Source of the DNA: Acidobacteriota bacterium
Lineage (GTDB): Bacteria; Acidobacteriota; Vicinamibacteria; Vicinamibacterales; SCN-69-37
DNA length: 64,000 bases
Assembly: GCA_016716905.1 (NCBI GenBank)
Contig: JADJUS010000004.1
Coordinates: forward strand, 558,001 to 622,000
Direction of reading: 5' to 3'
A program made the position numbers and the translations under genes. The notes below the pieces were generated by a model, which saw only the letters and a list, made by a program, of their open reading frames with translations, ran no database searches and was not told where the DNA came from. Of the stretch, positions 8,988-17,984 are shown piece by piece (within the stretch, counting starts at the first letter, position 1; each line of letters begins with the position of its first letter).

Positions 8988-11927
8988 ATGGCTCGTCCCG
9001 CTGTTGGATCACAAGTCTCCCATTACCGCCTCGAGCGCGTGCTCGGCGCCGGCGGCATGGGCGAAGTGTTTCTGGCCCGCGATCTCACGCTCGGCCGCCC
9101 CGTGGCCATTAAGTTCCTCATTGAGCCTGACGATGAGCAGGGGCGGAGGCGGTTGCTGGCCGAAGCGCGGTCGGTGGCCGCGCTCGACCACCCGTCAATT
9201 TGCACCGTCCATGAAGTGGTGACCGACGAAGTCTCAGGCGACTTCATCGTCATGGCCTATGTGGAAGGCGAGACGCTTGCGACGCGGCTGGGCCGTGGGC
9301 GGATGCAGCCCCCCGAGATGCTCGCGGTGATGACGCCGCTGTTCCAGGCGCTGGCGTCGGCACACCGGGTGGGCGTTGTTCATCGCGACATCAAGCCGCA
9401 GAACATCGTGATCACGCCATCGGGCCAGCCGAAGTTGCTCGACTTTGGGATCGCCAAGCGGATGCTCTCCGAGGATCAGCCCGCGGATGCCACGACGGCA
9501 TCGCAGGTGACAGGTGATGGCAACGTCGTCGGCACGCTGGCGTACATGTCGCCCGAACAGATCCAGGGACGCCCCGTGGATGCGCGGAGCGACCTCTTCT
9601 CACTGGGCTGCGTGTTGTACGAGTGCCTGGTGGGGGTGCGACCGTTCGCGGGCGCATCACGCGCCGAGATCATCGGCCGGTTGCTGCACGTGGACCCCGC
9701 GGCGCCATCAACCGTGGTGCCTGGCCTGGCGCCCATCTACGACACGCTGTGTGCGGATCTGCTCCGGAAGGTTCCGAGCGAACGATTTCAGTCCGCTGAT
9801 GAAGTGCTGGGGGCCATTCGCAGCCTGTCGCCGAACTATCGATCGGCAGAAACGACACGGGCGACGGCTGCGGAGGTGCGCGGCCCGTCACGCTTCTCGC
9901 GCCGGCACTGGCTGACGTTGGCGGTGGCTGCCGGAGTGGTGGCTGTCGCGGGCATTGGGTGGTTCTGGCGCGGAACTGCGCTACCAACGGCGTCGCCCGA
10001 GGCGATTCAGTGGTTCGACCGCGGCGTGGAGAAGCTGCGGGAAGGCAGTTATGCGGGCGCGCGATCGGCGCTGCTTGAAGCCGTGAGGTTGAGCCCGGAG
10101 TTCATCCAGGCTCACCTGCGCCTGGCAGAGGCCAAGGCGGAACTCGACGACAACACCGGTGCGCAGGAAGCGTTGCTGCAGGTCAACGCGCTGTTGCCCT
10201 CGGCGGCCAGACTGCCTCGGGAGGATCAGTGGCGTCTGGAGGCGGTGCGATCGTCGGTGCTGCGCGACCATGAGCGCGCGATTGCGGCGTACCGGCAGTT
10301 GGCCGATGTGTCGCCAACCACGGCCAGCGTCTGGTTGGATGTGGGGCGCGCGGAAGAAGCGGCAGGGCGTCGGGCTGCCGCCATGGACAACTTCGCCAAG
10401 GCCGTGAAGCTGGACGGGCAATACGCCGCCGCGCATCTGCGCCTCGGCGTGGTGCAGTCGCAGGGGGGCCAGAGTGTGGCCGCGATCGCCTCGCTTGATG
10501 AAGCCATCCGGCTGTATCAGGCGGGCGCGAATGTGGAGGGCGAGGCCGAAGCCACGTTGCGCAAAGCGGCCGCGCACAGCGCCCGGCGTGAGCTTGATGC
10601 CGCCAGGCAGGCGCTGGCCAGAGTGGCGGAGATATCGGCTGGGCCCGGATATGTGTCACTGCGGTTGCGCGCCCAGTTTGCACGGGCGCGCCTCGCGCTG
10701 GCCGAGGGCCAGTTCCAGGAATCCGAGACGCTCTCGCGCGCGGCATCCGAGGAGGCCATTCGGGCGCGCATGCTGACCATCGCCTCGGATGGGCTTCGCG
10801 ACCTCGGCACGGCGCTGCTGGTGGCGGGCCGGCGCGCCGACGCGGACGTGCAGTTCACGCGCGCGATCGATCTCGCGATCGAGCAGCGGGCCGATCGCGC
10901 CGAGATGCAGGCGCGCCTGCAACAGGCCGCCCTGCGATTGCAGGACGACCGCTACGCCGACGTCATTGCGATGGTCGACGCCCCGCTCCAGTTCTTCACC
11001 ACGGGCCGCTATGTGCGCAATGAGGCCGAGGCGAAGAGCATCCTCGCGCGAGCCCACGAAGGCCTGGAGCAGTATGACCAGGCCCGACAGCTGGCGAGCG
11101 AGGTCCTCGCCCTCGCCACGTCGATCGATGATCAAGTGCTGACGGGCGTGTCACTGGACAATCTGGCGGGACAGGCCGAGCGGCTCGGGCAGCTCCCGGA
11201 GGCACTGGCGCTTCGCGAACGTCTGGAGGCCCTGCACCGCGACCGGGCCGACCACACGTCACTCGGGTACGACCTGGTCAATCGTGCGGAACTGTTGATT
11301 CGACTGGGCCGCGGCGAGGAGGGTGAAGCGGCGCTCGCCGAGGTCGAACGCGCGATTGCATCGGGCAGCGAAGCCTACCGGGGGCGCGCCCGCCGGGTGG
11401 CGCTGATGCGTGCGCTTCGTGCGGCCATCGAGGGTCGTCACGCTCAGGTCGAATCACTGTCCCGGGTGGCCATCGGCCAGGCTACGCCGACTGCGCAGGA
11501 TGACACGGCGCTCTTTGCGCAGATCCTGGCTGAGTACGCGCGCGCCCATGCCGGCACCAGCCGCGTGGCCGTGGCGACCATCGCGGCGTGGCCGAGCCAG
11601 GCCTCCAGGCCCTCGTTCGTCCGCGAGTGCGCCTACTGGACCGCTCGCACCCTGCTGCTCCGTCGCGAGCCGAGCCTGGCCCGCTCGCTCGTCGAAGGCG
11701 CGTGGGGCGCCGCGCCTGTCCGCAACAACCTGGAACTGCGCTGGCGGCTGGCGGCAGTGGCTGCACAGGCCTCCACTGACGGCGGCACCGGAACCGGTGC
11801 TACGATGCGCACGTCCGCTCGCGATGATCTGGCTGCGCTGCTGGGGCAGTGGGCCGCACAGGGGGCCCGATACGGCACCCGGCCCGATCTCGCGCCATTG
11901 ATGAAAGAGACGAAAGGTATTTCATGA
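8988..11927 (+). CDS. transmembrane Ser/Thr protein kinase with TPR sensor domain
   Basis: A 979-residue Hanks-type kinase. The catalytic domain (about 12-275) has the Gly loop GAGGMGEVF (20-28), Lys42 in VAIK, HRDIKPQN (132-139), the DFG aspartate at 152 and the SPE glutamate at 190, so it should be active. One membrane helix (about 308-328) follows, then about 600 residues of TPR-like helical repeats on the far side of the membrane, a common acidobacterial architecture for sensing or protein docking. ATG 8988 follows GGAGG; the frame is open upstream but without homology. The stop overlaps the next start (ATGA), so the two are co-expressed. Confidence 0.93.
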   Translation: MARPAVGSQVSHYRLERVLGAGGMGEVFLARDLTLGRPVAIKFLIEPDDEQGRRRLLAEARSVAALDHPSICTVHEVVTDEVSGDFIVMAYVEGETLATRLGRGRMQPPEMLAVMTPLFQALASAHRVGVVHRDIKPQNIVITPSGQPKLLDFGIAKRMLSEDQPADATTASQVTGDGNVVGTLAYMSPEQIQGRPVDARSDLFSLGCVLYECLVGVRPFAGASRAEIIGRLLHVDPAAPSTVVPGLAPIYDTLCADLLRKVPSERFQSADEVLGAIRSLSPNYRSAETTRATAAEVRGPSRFSRRHWLTLAVAAGVVAVAGIGWFWRGTALPTASPEAIQWFDRGVEKLREGSYAGARSALLEAVRLSPEFIQAHLRLAEAKAELDDNTGAQEALLQVNALLPSAARLPREDQWRLEAVRSSVLRDHERAIAAYRQLADVSPTTASVWLDVGRAEEAAGRRAAAMDNFAKAVKLDGQYAAAHLRLGVVQSQGGQSVAAIASLDEAIRLYQAGANVEGEAEATLRKAAAHSARRELDAARQALARVAEISAGPGYVSLRLRAQFARARLALAEGQFQESETLSRAASEEAIRARMLTIASDGLRDLGTALLVAGRRADADVQFTRAIDLAIEQRADRAEMQARLQQAALRLQDDRYADVIAMVDAPLQFFTTGRYVRNEAEAKSILARAHEGLEQYDQARQLASEVLALATSIDDQVLTGVSLDNLAGQAERLGQLPEALALRERLEALHRDRADHTSLGYDLVNRAELLIRLGRGEEGEAALAEVERAIASGSEAYRGRARRVALMRALRAAIEGRHAQVESLSRVAIGQATPTAQDDTALFAQILAEYARAHAGTSRVAVATIAAWPSQASRPSFVRECAYWTARTLLLRREPSLARSLVEGAWGAAPVRNNLELRWRLAAVAAQASTDGGTGTGATMRTSARDDLAALLGQWAAQGARYGTRPDLAPLMKETKGIS

Positions 11928-12409
11928 AGCCTTCTTCCGTGCGTATTGTTTCCGTGTTGTTGCTGCTGATCGTGCTGGGTCTGGTCCAGGCCACTCGCGG
12001 GTCTGCGGCTCAGGATCTGGATGAGGATCGTCCTCCCATTATTGTCAGCAGCGGTTCGGTCATCATTCAATCGACCGGTGCCTGGACCAGTGAGGGCGGC
12101 AAGCGCTTCAAGCAGCGGGACGGCAGGCGCAGGGGCGTCAGGTTGTTCATGGCCACCACCGGCTCATGCCGGGTTGAGGGCCGCAACATTGTCGTGACCT
12201 ACGGCAAGAATCAGATCAGGCTTGGCCCTAGCCGCACTGCGGCATCCAATAGAGACGATGCCGAGCTGGAATTTCCGGCTGATGCGGATGTGACTGAGAC
12301 CGCGCCGGGGACCCTGAGAGTGACCACGAGCGATCCGCTGGTCAGTGTGGCGAGCGGCAGGGATCGGTGCGACGTGTCGGGCAACATCACGATCCGCCAG
12401 ATTCGCTGA
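11924..12409 (+). CDS. secreted protein co-transcribed with the kinase, unknown function
   Basis: A 161-residue protein with a strong signal peptide (about 1-28, ending GSAAQ). The mature part is beta-rich and basic in the middle (KRFKQRDGRRRGVR), with cysteines in GSCRVEG and RCDVSGN that may pair. The ATGA overlap with the kinase stop implies translational coupling, so it may be a periplasmic partner of the kinase sensor domain; that is inference from position only. Confidence 0.6.
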   Translation: MKPSSVRIVSVLLLLIVLGLVQATRGSAAQDLDEDRPPIIVSSGSVIIQSTGAWTSEGGKRFKQRDGRRRGVRLFMATTGSCRVEGRNIVVTYGKNQIRLGPSRTAASNRDDAELEFPADADVTETAPGTLRVTTSDPLVSVASGRDRCDVSGNITIRQIR

Positions 12410-12421
12410 GGCTGATACGAA

Positions 12422-12462
12422 TGGGCGCGGCCGCAGACACTTTCGTCTGCGACCGCGCCTTT
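12422..12462. terminator. bidirectional intrinsic terminator
   Basis: A GC-rich hairpin with arms GGCGCGG-CCGCAGAC and GTCTGCG-A-CCGCGCC and a short ACTTTC loop is followed by TTT on the plus strand. It lies between two convergent genes and can serve both. Confidence 0.75.
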
Positions 12463-12476
12463 CCACGTCCGGTCGA

Positions 12477-12875
12477 TTAACGACCGCCGCGCCGCTTCGC
12501 TTTCTGCTCGGGCGTCAGAATCGCGTCAACATCCTGTCGCGCCTTCTCGTGGATGCTCTTGACCTGCGCCTTCTGATCCTCTGTCAGGTCCAGGCCGCGC
12601 AACCCGAACCCTTGACCACCGCGGCGGCCAACGCCGGGGCCTCCGGGGCCGCCGGCACCACGGCCACGCATCGCGCCCTGCGGGCCGCGCCGGAATCCCT
12701 GACCCTGCCGCAGGCCCTGTCCCTGGATGCCCAGGGCGCGACCGGGGCCGCGCTGGGCCATGTTGACCCCAGGTCCCGCGCCACGCTGCGCTTCGGGTGC
12801 CGGCCCCTGCGCCGACACAACCGCACCCACGACCGCCAACACGGCCACGCCAACCATTGCCAATGTGCGTTTCAT
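12477..12875 (-). CDS. Spy/CpxP-like periplasmic protein, Gly/Arg-rich
   Basis: A 132-residue secreted protein with a signal peptide (about 1-22, VVSAQG). A long low-complexity Gly/Arg/Gln segment (about 30-90) precedes a short helical C-terminus with two LTxxQ motifs (DLTEDQ, ILTPEQ), the signature of Spy/CpxP periplasmic chaperone-like proteins. It is shorter than typical Spy and the disordered insert is unusual. A function in envelope stress is inferred from the motif alone. Confidence 0.7.
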   Translation of the reverse strand: MKRTLAMVGVAVLAVVGAVVSAQGPAPEAQRGAGPGVNMAQRGPGRALGIQGQGLRQGQGFRRGPQGAMRGRGAGGPGGPGVGRRGGQGFGLRGLDLTEDQKAQVKSIHEKARQDVDAILTPEQKAKRRGGR

Positions 12876-12978
12876 AACTGCTCCCTTCGCAACCGCGGAA
12901 ATGTCTCTCTTTTTCCGCTTCTATGGAATGAGACTGGGCGGGTGCCCGTGGTATTCCCGGGTGTCTCCGACGGGAGCG

Positions 12979-15285
12979 TCAGAACGCGATGACCACGCGC
13001 ACGCCGCGGTACGTCACTGCTTTGGACGACCCGTCGGGTAACGTGACCCTGAACTCGCGGGTCACGCCCGCGCCGGTTGCGCCAGCCGGAGTGCCAGGCA
13101 CCAGGGTGAGTTGGCGCGCGCCATCGTTCCACGTCATGCGGATCCACTGGCCGCGTCCGGCGAGATACTCCTGGCTGATCCCGTCGTCGTCATACAACGT
13201 GAACTCGCCGTTGGCGCCGGGGTAGACCCGCAACGTCGTGGGTTCCGTCACGGGTTCGGCCGTGTATTGCCGCACCGGGTCGAATGGCACGATGGCGCCG
13301 GCACGCACGTAGATGGGCATCGTCTCGAGCGAGACCGGGCGTGACACGGTGCGTCCGCCGGCGACGCGTTCGTTCGTCCACCAGTCATACCAATCACCCG
13401 TCGGGAGGTAGACATCGCGTGTGGTGGCGCCTGGCTTGAATACCGGAGCCACCAGCAAGTCACGTCCCCACAGATATTCCGTTCCAATGCCTCGCGCGCG
13501 CACGTCGTCGGGATAGTGCAGCCAGAGCGCTCGCATGAGGGGCAGCCCCAGGTCGCGCGCCTCACGCGCCAGCGTGTAGGTGTAGGGCATCAACTGATAA
13601 CGAAGCTCGGCGTACTTTTTCGCCACCGGTTCGATGGCGGGGTTATTCAGCTCAGAAGCCAGGATGTTGCGGCGATCGCCTTCCGGCGGCGCCGTGTTGT
13701 TGTTGCCGTACTCGAGGGGGCCGAGGTTATCGAGGCCCCAGCCCCAGGGCAGCCGCGTTTGCCAGACGCGACCGTGTGACCGGAACGATCCACAAAACGC
13801 CGCGAACTGGAACCAGCGCGCGTACAGTTCACCGGTGAGCTCGCGATTCGGATAGAACCCGCCGATGTCCGAGCCCCAGTAGGGACCGATGCTCAGCGAG
13901 TAGTTGAGGCCGACGGCGATCTGCGCTTCGAGCGTCTTCCAGGATGTTTCCGTATCCCCCGACCAGACCCAGCCGCCCCATCGCGCGATACCCGGAAACC
14001 CGTTGCGCTGCAGGCTCCACGGCCGCACGTTGGGTGTGGTCGAGAGGTGGCCCTGATAGTAGAGCTTGAACCTGGCGAGGCGTTCGAACAGATTGAACCA
14101 GTCGCCCTCGTCTGGCCAGAACGCATCCACGCCCGCCTTCACAAGGCCCACGTGTTGCTGCCAGTAGCTCGGAATGTTCGCGTCATTGATCGTGGGCAGT
14201 TTGTCGCGGTCCCACGGCACCATGTGCACCACCACCTTCACATTGCGTGCGTGCATGTCGGCCAGAACGGTGGCCGGGTTGCGCGTGAAGACGTCGGGGT
14301 TGAAGTCGAATGACGGTTGCCGGGTGTTCCATCCGACAGGCGCGAATCCGGTGCCCAGGTAAATCACCGCATCAAGCGGAATACGCTTCGACCGGAACGT
14401 GTCGATGATCCCCAGCATCTGCGCGTCGTCTTTCAGCGTGCGATGCGATTGCATGTAGCCGAGCGCCCACTTTGGCGGCATCACAGCCGGGCCTGTGATG
14501 ACGGCAAAGTCTTTCATCGCCGCCGCCGGCTCGTGCGCATCAAAGACGAAGACGTCGTAGAGGCCGGGCACGTAGGCGTCGGCCGGTGGCAGTCCCTTGC
14601 CAAGCGCTTGCTGCTGATTCCCTTCGGTCTGCGGCGCTCGTTCGGCGTCGGTGGGCGGCCGAGGGGTGAACACGCCACGAGCGGCATCGCGCATGTCCAC
14701 GTGCACCCAGGGCGTTGCCACGAACAGGCCCCACCCGCGGGTACCCATCAGCATCGCGGCCGGGTTGCGCGATCCGTACATGTCGCTCTGCCAGCGCGGC
14801 TCCATCGTGTCGAGTGCGCCTCGGCGATCGAATTGCACGGGCTGTTCACGCCACGGTGAACCCTGTGCGGGCCTCGGGCCACCCTCGCCCAACCCCAGCA
14901 CCGGATGTTCATCCACTTTGAACGCCAGTGTGCCGTCTGCTTCGAAGACCAGCTCCTGCACCAGCTGACCCGCGGCATTGGTGACGGTCACGGTGAGCGG
15001 CGATGGTCGGACTGCCACCTGGAACCGGCCGACTCGTTGTTGTATCGGTTTCGCCAGGGTTCGGATGCGGATGGCTGGTGCTGGATAGGTGCGGTCCACC
15101 ACGGCCGGCGTGGCAGGAAAGTTTGCCTTGAAACTGATCGGCTTGAGCGTGACGCGAAGCGAGCGGTCCCCGGCCACACGGATCTGAAGTTCAGCCGGCT
15201 GACCCGCCGTGGTCAACGTCGATTGTGCCGTCGCCGTCTGGCTCGCAAGGGCAGTGATGACAATAAGCGCCTGAAACAATCGCAT
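12979..15285 (-). CDS. glycoside hydrolase family 31 (alpha-glucosidase/alpha-xylosidase type)
   Basis: A 768-residue secreted enzyme: signal peptide (about 1-20), an N-terminal galactose-mutarotase-like beta-sandwich, a TIM barrel, and C-terminal beta domains. The catalytic nucleophile is Asp392 in AFWPDEGDW and the acid/base is Asp444 in WVWSGDTETSW, both in GH31 context. It would release alpha-linked glucose or xylose in the periplasm. The ATG at 15285 has a G-rich ribosome site and a TAGAAT -10 box at 15303-15308. No transporter is adjacent. Confident in family, not in substrate. Confidence 0.92.
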   Translation of the reverse strand: MRLFQALIVITALASQTATAQSTLTTAGQPAELQIRVAGDRSLRVTLKPISFKANFPATPAVVDRTYPAPAIRIRTLAKPIQQRVGRFQVAVRPSPLTVTVTNAAGQLVQELVFEADGTLAFKVDEHPVLGLGEGGPRPAQGSPWREQPVQFDRRGALDTMEPRWQSDMYGSRNPAAMLMGTRGWGLFVATPWVHVDMRDAARGVFTPRPPTDAERAPQTEGNQQQALGKGLPPADAYVPGLYDVFVFDAHEPAAAMKDFAVITGPAVMPPKWALGYMQSHRTLKDDAQMLGIIDTFRSKRIPLDAVIYLGTGFAPVGWNTRQPSFDFNPDVFTRNPATVLADMHARNVKVVVHMVPWDRDKLPTINDANIPSYWQQHVGLVKAGVDAFWPDEGDWFNLFERLARFKLYYQGHLSTTPNVRPWSLQRNGFPGIARWGGWVWSGDTETSWKTLEAQIAVGLNYSLSIGPYWGSDIGGFYPNRELTGELYARWFQFAAFCGSFRSHGRVWQTRLPWGWGLDNLGPLEYGNNNTAPPEGDRRNILASELNNPAIEPVAKKYAELRYQLMPYTYTLAREARDLGLPLMRALWLHYPDDVRARGIGTEYLWGRDLLVAPVFKPGATTRDVYLPTGDWYDWWTNERVAGGRTVSRPVSLETMPIYVRAGAIVPFDPVRQYTAEPVTEPTTLRVYPGANGEFTLYDDDGISQEYLAGRGQWIRMTWNDGARQLTLVPGTPAGATGAGVTREFRVTLPDGSSKAVTYRGVRVVIAF

Positions 15286-15302
15286 GGTGTGAACCCCGGC
15301 AC

Positions 15303-15308
15303 ATTCTA
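15303..15308 (-). promoter_or_regulatory. -10 box of the GH31 gene
   Basis: TAGAAT followed by GTGCCG. The same 12 bp occur in the promoter of the TolC-like gene at 42.6 kb. Confidence 0.45.
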
Positions 15309-15344
15309 CGCGCGGCAGCGGAGGCGCGCATTTCGTAGCGCGGC

Positions 15345-15489
15345 GTGCACTTCAACGCCGCGAGACTCGGCGGCCTTGAGACCCAGGCCGCCCTACGAGG
15401 ACCGAGACCGCCCTACGACACCCAGGACCCCAGGACCCCAGGACCCCGGGACTCCAGGACTCTGGACTCTGGACTCTGGACCCTGGACT
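15345..15489. repeat. GCCGCCCTACGA direct repeats and heptamer array
   Basis: The first part holds two copies of a CCGCCCTACGA motif (about 15387-15419). The second part (15420-15489) holds about ten heptamers of the types AGGACCCC and GGACTCT/GGACCCT. It fills the gap between the GH31 gene and the HEXXH peptidase gene on the same strand. No coding sequence is seen. Confidence 0.75.
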
Positions 15490-16419
15490 CTATTGCGGGG
15501 GCCGTGCCGGCCGCAGGTTCCGGCCGTGATACACGTCGGCGGGAATGTGATGACCGGCATAGACGCGCTCGAGAATGGCGAAGAGGGCCGGGTCGTAGGC
15601 CTTCAGGTCGTCGGGTGATTGGACGCGTGCCTTCGTCGTGCCGTCGTAGAACTCGATGTTCGACCAGAACCACCACTGCGTGCCTTCCGCAAAATATTCG
15701 GCGGGCGTATTGATCGCGTACTGTTCTCGGCCTGCCGAGTCCTTGTAGAGCCCCTTCGCCTTGGCCGCGTCGTATGCCACCTGAATCTCGGCATGAAGCG
15801 CTGGGTCCGACACCCGGAGCGCGCCCATGATGTTGTGGCTGAACTCATGCACCGTGATGTGTTCGCCGTAGTACCGAGTGCCGGGCAATCCGAGCAGGTT
15901 CTCTTCGGCACACGACGTCACATTGCCGCCCATCCCGCGGGCGCGCGCATCCCAGTACTCCTTGTCCGTCTTGCTCGCGATGCCGTTGGGCCCGTGGTAG
16001 TTCGCCCGTTCGCCCGGCGTGAGGCGCCGGTCGTCGATCGCGGGCTTCTTCCAGTCGCGCCGTTCGGGCAGATCCGTTTCGCCCTCCGTCTGGTCCATCA
16101 CGAGCATGCGCGACTTGCGGCCCACCAGCACCGCCCGCACGTCCGGCCGCTTCACCAGCATGTAGTTGACAATGTCGCGCGCCAGCAAGAGCGCCGCATC
16201 ATCCACTTTCTCTGATGACACGATCGGAATACCGAACGCGTCGGTGTACTTCTTGTAGAACGGGTCGAGGCCCAACGCCTCAGGCGGCGCCGTGACCATC
16301 GCCGCGCCGTAGCTGGCAACGATGGGTGGTCCGGTCGCGACGCCGCCGGGCGGGCGTGGCGGCGCGGCCTGGGTCATCAGCGCGAGGCCGACCAGTGAAA
16401 GCATCAAAGTGTTCGACAT
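15490..16419 (-). CDS. secreted zinc metallopeptidase-like protein (HEXXH gluzincin)
   Basis: A 309-residue protein with an N-terminal signal-like segment (about 1-18). HEFSH (191-195) matches the HEXXH zinc motif, and AEYFAEGTQWW (240-250) supplies a third-ligand glutamate (Glu241 or Glu245), the arrangement of gluzincins such as the lethal-factor/Pro-Pro endopeptidase group. A Cys170-Ala-Glu-Glu segment is unexplained. The start lies 3 nt after the stop of the MBL hydrolase gene, so the two form an operon. The substrate is unknown; an inactive zinc-binding role cannot be excluded. Confidence 0.7.
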   Translation of the reverse strand: MSNTLMLSLVGLALMTQAAPPRPPGGVATGPPIVASYGAAMVTAPPEALGLDPFYKKYTDAFGIPIVSSEKVDDAALLLARDIVNYMLVKRPDVRAVLVGRKSRMLVMDQTEGETDLPERRDWKKPAIDDRRLTPGERANYHGPNGIASKTDKEYWDARARGMGGNVTSCAEENLLGLPGTRYYGEHITVHEFSHNIMGALRVSDPALHAEIQVAYDAAKAKGLYKDSAGREQYAINTPAEYFAEGTQWWFWSNIEFYDGTTKARVQSPDDLKAYDPALFAILERVYAGHHIPADVYHGRNLRPARPPQ

Positions 16420-16422
16420 CAG

Positions 16423-17958
16423 TTACCCTCGTCGCACTTCCGCAGGCTGCGGAAATCCAGATGAATCAAGCTCGTACGCATAGGCTTCCTTCATGGCCGT
16501 ATTTCCGCTATCGGTGTAGACAAACAGCCGCTTGCCGTTGGTGCGGGTCTTCACGATCCCAAAGGCCGTCCGGCTGAACCCGAAAAAGTCGCCACGTTCT
16601 TTCTGGGCCTTGGTCTTCGGGCTGGCCAGCTTTGACCACCCCTCGACGTTGAAGAACGCCACCAACTCCGTGACAAAGATGAGTGGCTCGGGCACCCTGG
16701 ACCACTTGCCAAGCGCGCCAACGAGCGTGGCGCGAGGGTGGATGTACTCCTTTTGTGCGCTTTCGTCGCCGCTCGAGATGATGCTGACCACTGGCGCCAC
16801 CGCCTCGAACAGCGCGCCCGAAAATTCGTGGGAACCGTGGTGCGGCACCTTGAAGACATCGGACCTGAGGTTGACGCGCCCGGCATTGTGCTCGCGCGTC
16901 AGGAACCGGCCTGCCTCGTCGTTCAGGTCGCCAGTGAACAGATAACTGAAACCCCCATAGACAAGGCGGAACACCACCGAATGGCCGTTGATCGTGTGCG
17001 AGGCCGAGTGCCCTTTAAAGGGAGTGGTGTCCACGTTGAGCGATTCCTGCCCAATCCGAGGTCCCTTCGGAGGATTGCCCAGGAATGGGAGCGCTGGCTT
17101 CCCACCTACTTGCGTCACCAGCGGGCCAAGCACCTCGATGCGCAGATCGCCCTGATTAAAAAACGCAAACGCGTCATCGTCGCCAAACTGCAAGCGCCTG
17201 ATCTCGACCGGAGACCGCGTGTCGTACTCCTTCAACGCGTCGCGCCACTTCGTGAACGGCTCATTCAGTTCGCCATCGGGAACTGTCAGGAGATTGTCTT
17301 CAAGGCCGGTCAGATACGTCCGATTGTCCACCTCGCTGGTGGCACCGAGCAGTTCCTTGTCCGGCACCCGCTTGCCGTTCTTCGAACCCGGCCGTTTGAC
17401 GATGCCGTTGTGGTAGTAGCGCCTGGGCTTGATGAACAGTCGCTTGCGGTGTTCCGCGTGGGTTTCCGACTTGAGGATTTCCGGGAGGCCATCAAAGTGG
17501 TCCGCATCCCCGTGGGTGACCAATATGCAATCGACTTCCTGTGGCGAGTTCGCGGTGGTTCCGCGAAAGCGCCCGGCCAGGTATCGTGCGAACAACTGAT
17601 TGTCACCACCGTCCACGAGAATGACCTTGCCGTCGGGCGACTCGATCACCGAGCCGTCGCCCTGCTGCACGTCCACGAAGTTCACCTTCAGGACATCGTT
17701 CTGGCTGATGGGCCGGACGACGTCGGCCGCCTTCAGTCCGGAACTCTTCGAGGGTTCGATGAAGCCGGTTTCGTGCTCGGGCAGGATGCTGCCGTCAGGC
17801 TGCTCGACAAAACGCACCGTCTCCACCGCCACGCGCGTGGACGTCTGTTCGGTGACCGCCACTTCGTCGCCCCACGCCAGAGTGCGGATGAGCTTCTTCC
17901 GGCCGGGCTCGCGCCACACGTCGACGAGGTCCACATTGACGACGCATCTGGTGCTCAT
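16423..17958 (-). CDS. MBL-fold hydrolase, ComEC/Rec2-like catalytic domain
   Basis: A 511-residue protein. The N-terminal about 60 residues resemble an SH3b-like barrel. Then comes a metallo-beta-lactamase fold with LVDGGDN, THGDADHFDGL (HxDxDH, about 148-154), FTGDLND and FKVPHHGSH, all expected metal ligands, as in the soluble domain of ComEC-like proteins. No signal peptide or membrane segment is seen. I prefer ATG 17958 to the TTG 24 nt upstream. It is co-transcribed with the HEXXH protein and divergent from the esterase, with overlapping -10 boxes. Nuclease or phosphodiesterase activity is plausible but unproven. Confidence 0.75.
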   Translation of the reverse strand: MSTRCVVNVDLVDVWREPGRKKLIRTLAWGDEVAVTEQTSTRVAVETVRFVEQPDGSILPEHETGFIEPSKSSGLKAADVVRPISQNDVLKVNFVDVQQGDGSVIESPDGKVILVDGGDNQLFARYLAGRFRGTTANSPQEVDCILVTHGDADHFDGLPEILKSETHAEHRKRLFIKPRRYYHNGIVKRPGSKNGKRVPDKELLGATSEVDNRTYLTGLEDNLLTVPDGELNEPFTKWRDALKEYDTRSPVEIRRLQFGDDDAFAFFNQGDLRIEVLGPLVTQVGGKPALPFLGNPPKGPRIGQESLNVDTTPFKGHSASHTINGHSVVFRLVYGGFSYLFTGDLNDEAGRFLTREHNAGRVNLRSDVFKVPHHGSHEFSGALFEAVAPVVSIISSGDESAQKEYIHPRATLVGALGKWSRVPEPLIFVTELVAFFNVEGWSKLASPKTKAQKERGDFFGFSRTAFGIVKTRTNGKRLFVYTDSGNTAMKEAYAYELDSSGFPQPAEVRRG

Positions 17959-17970
17959 TGGGAGGACGGT

Positions 17971-17978
17971 AGCATAAT
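17971..17978. promoter_or_regulatory. overlapping divergent -10 boxes
   Basis: On the plus strand CATAAT (17973-17978) is exactly 6 nt before the esterase ATG at 17985. On the minus strand TATGCT (17971-17976) is 12 nt before the MBL ATG at 17958. The two promoters overlap and must compete. Confidence 0.45.
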
Positions 17979-17984
17979 GCAAAC

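Noticed and set aside
15490..17958. Anti-phage defence system
   Set aside because: A hydrolase and a peptidase are together, but there is no known defence domain, no sensor module and no mobile-element context; the evidence is too weak.
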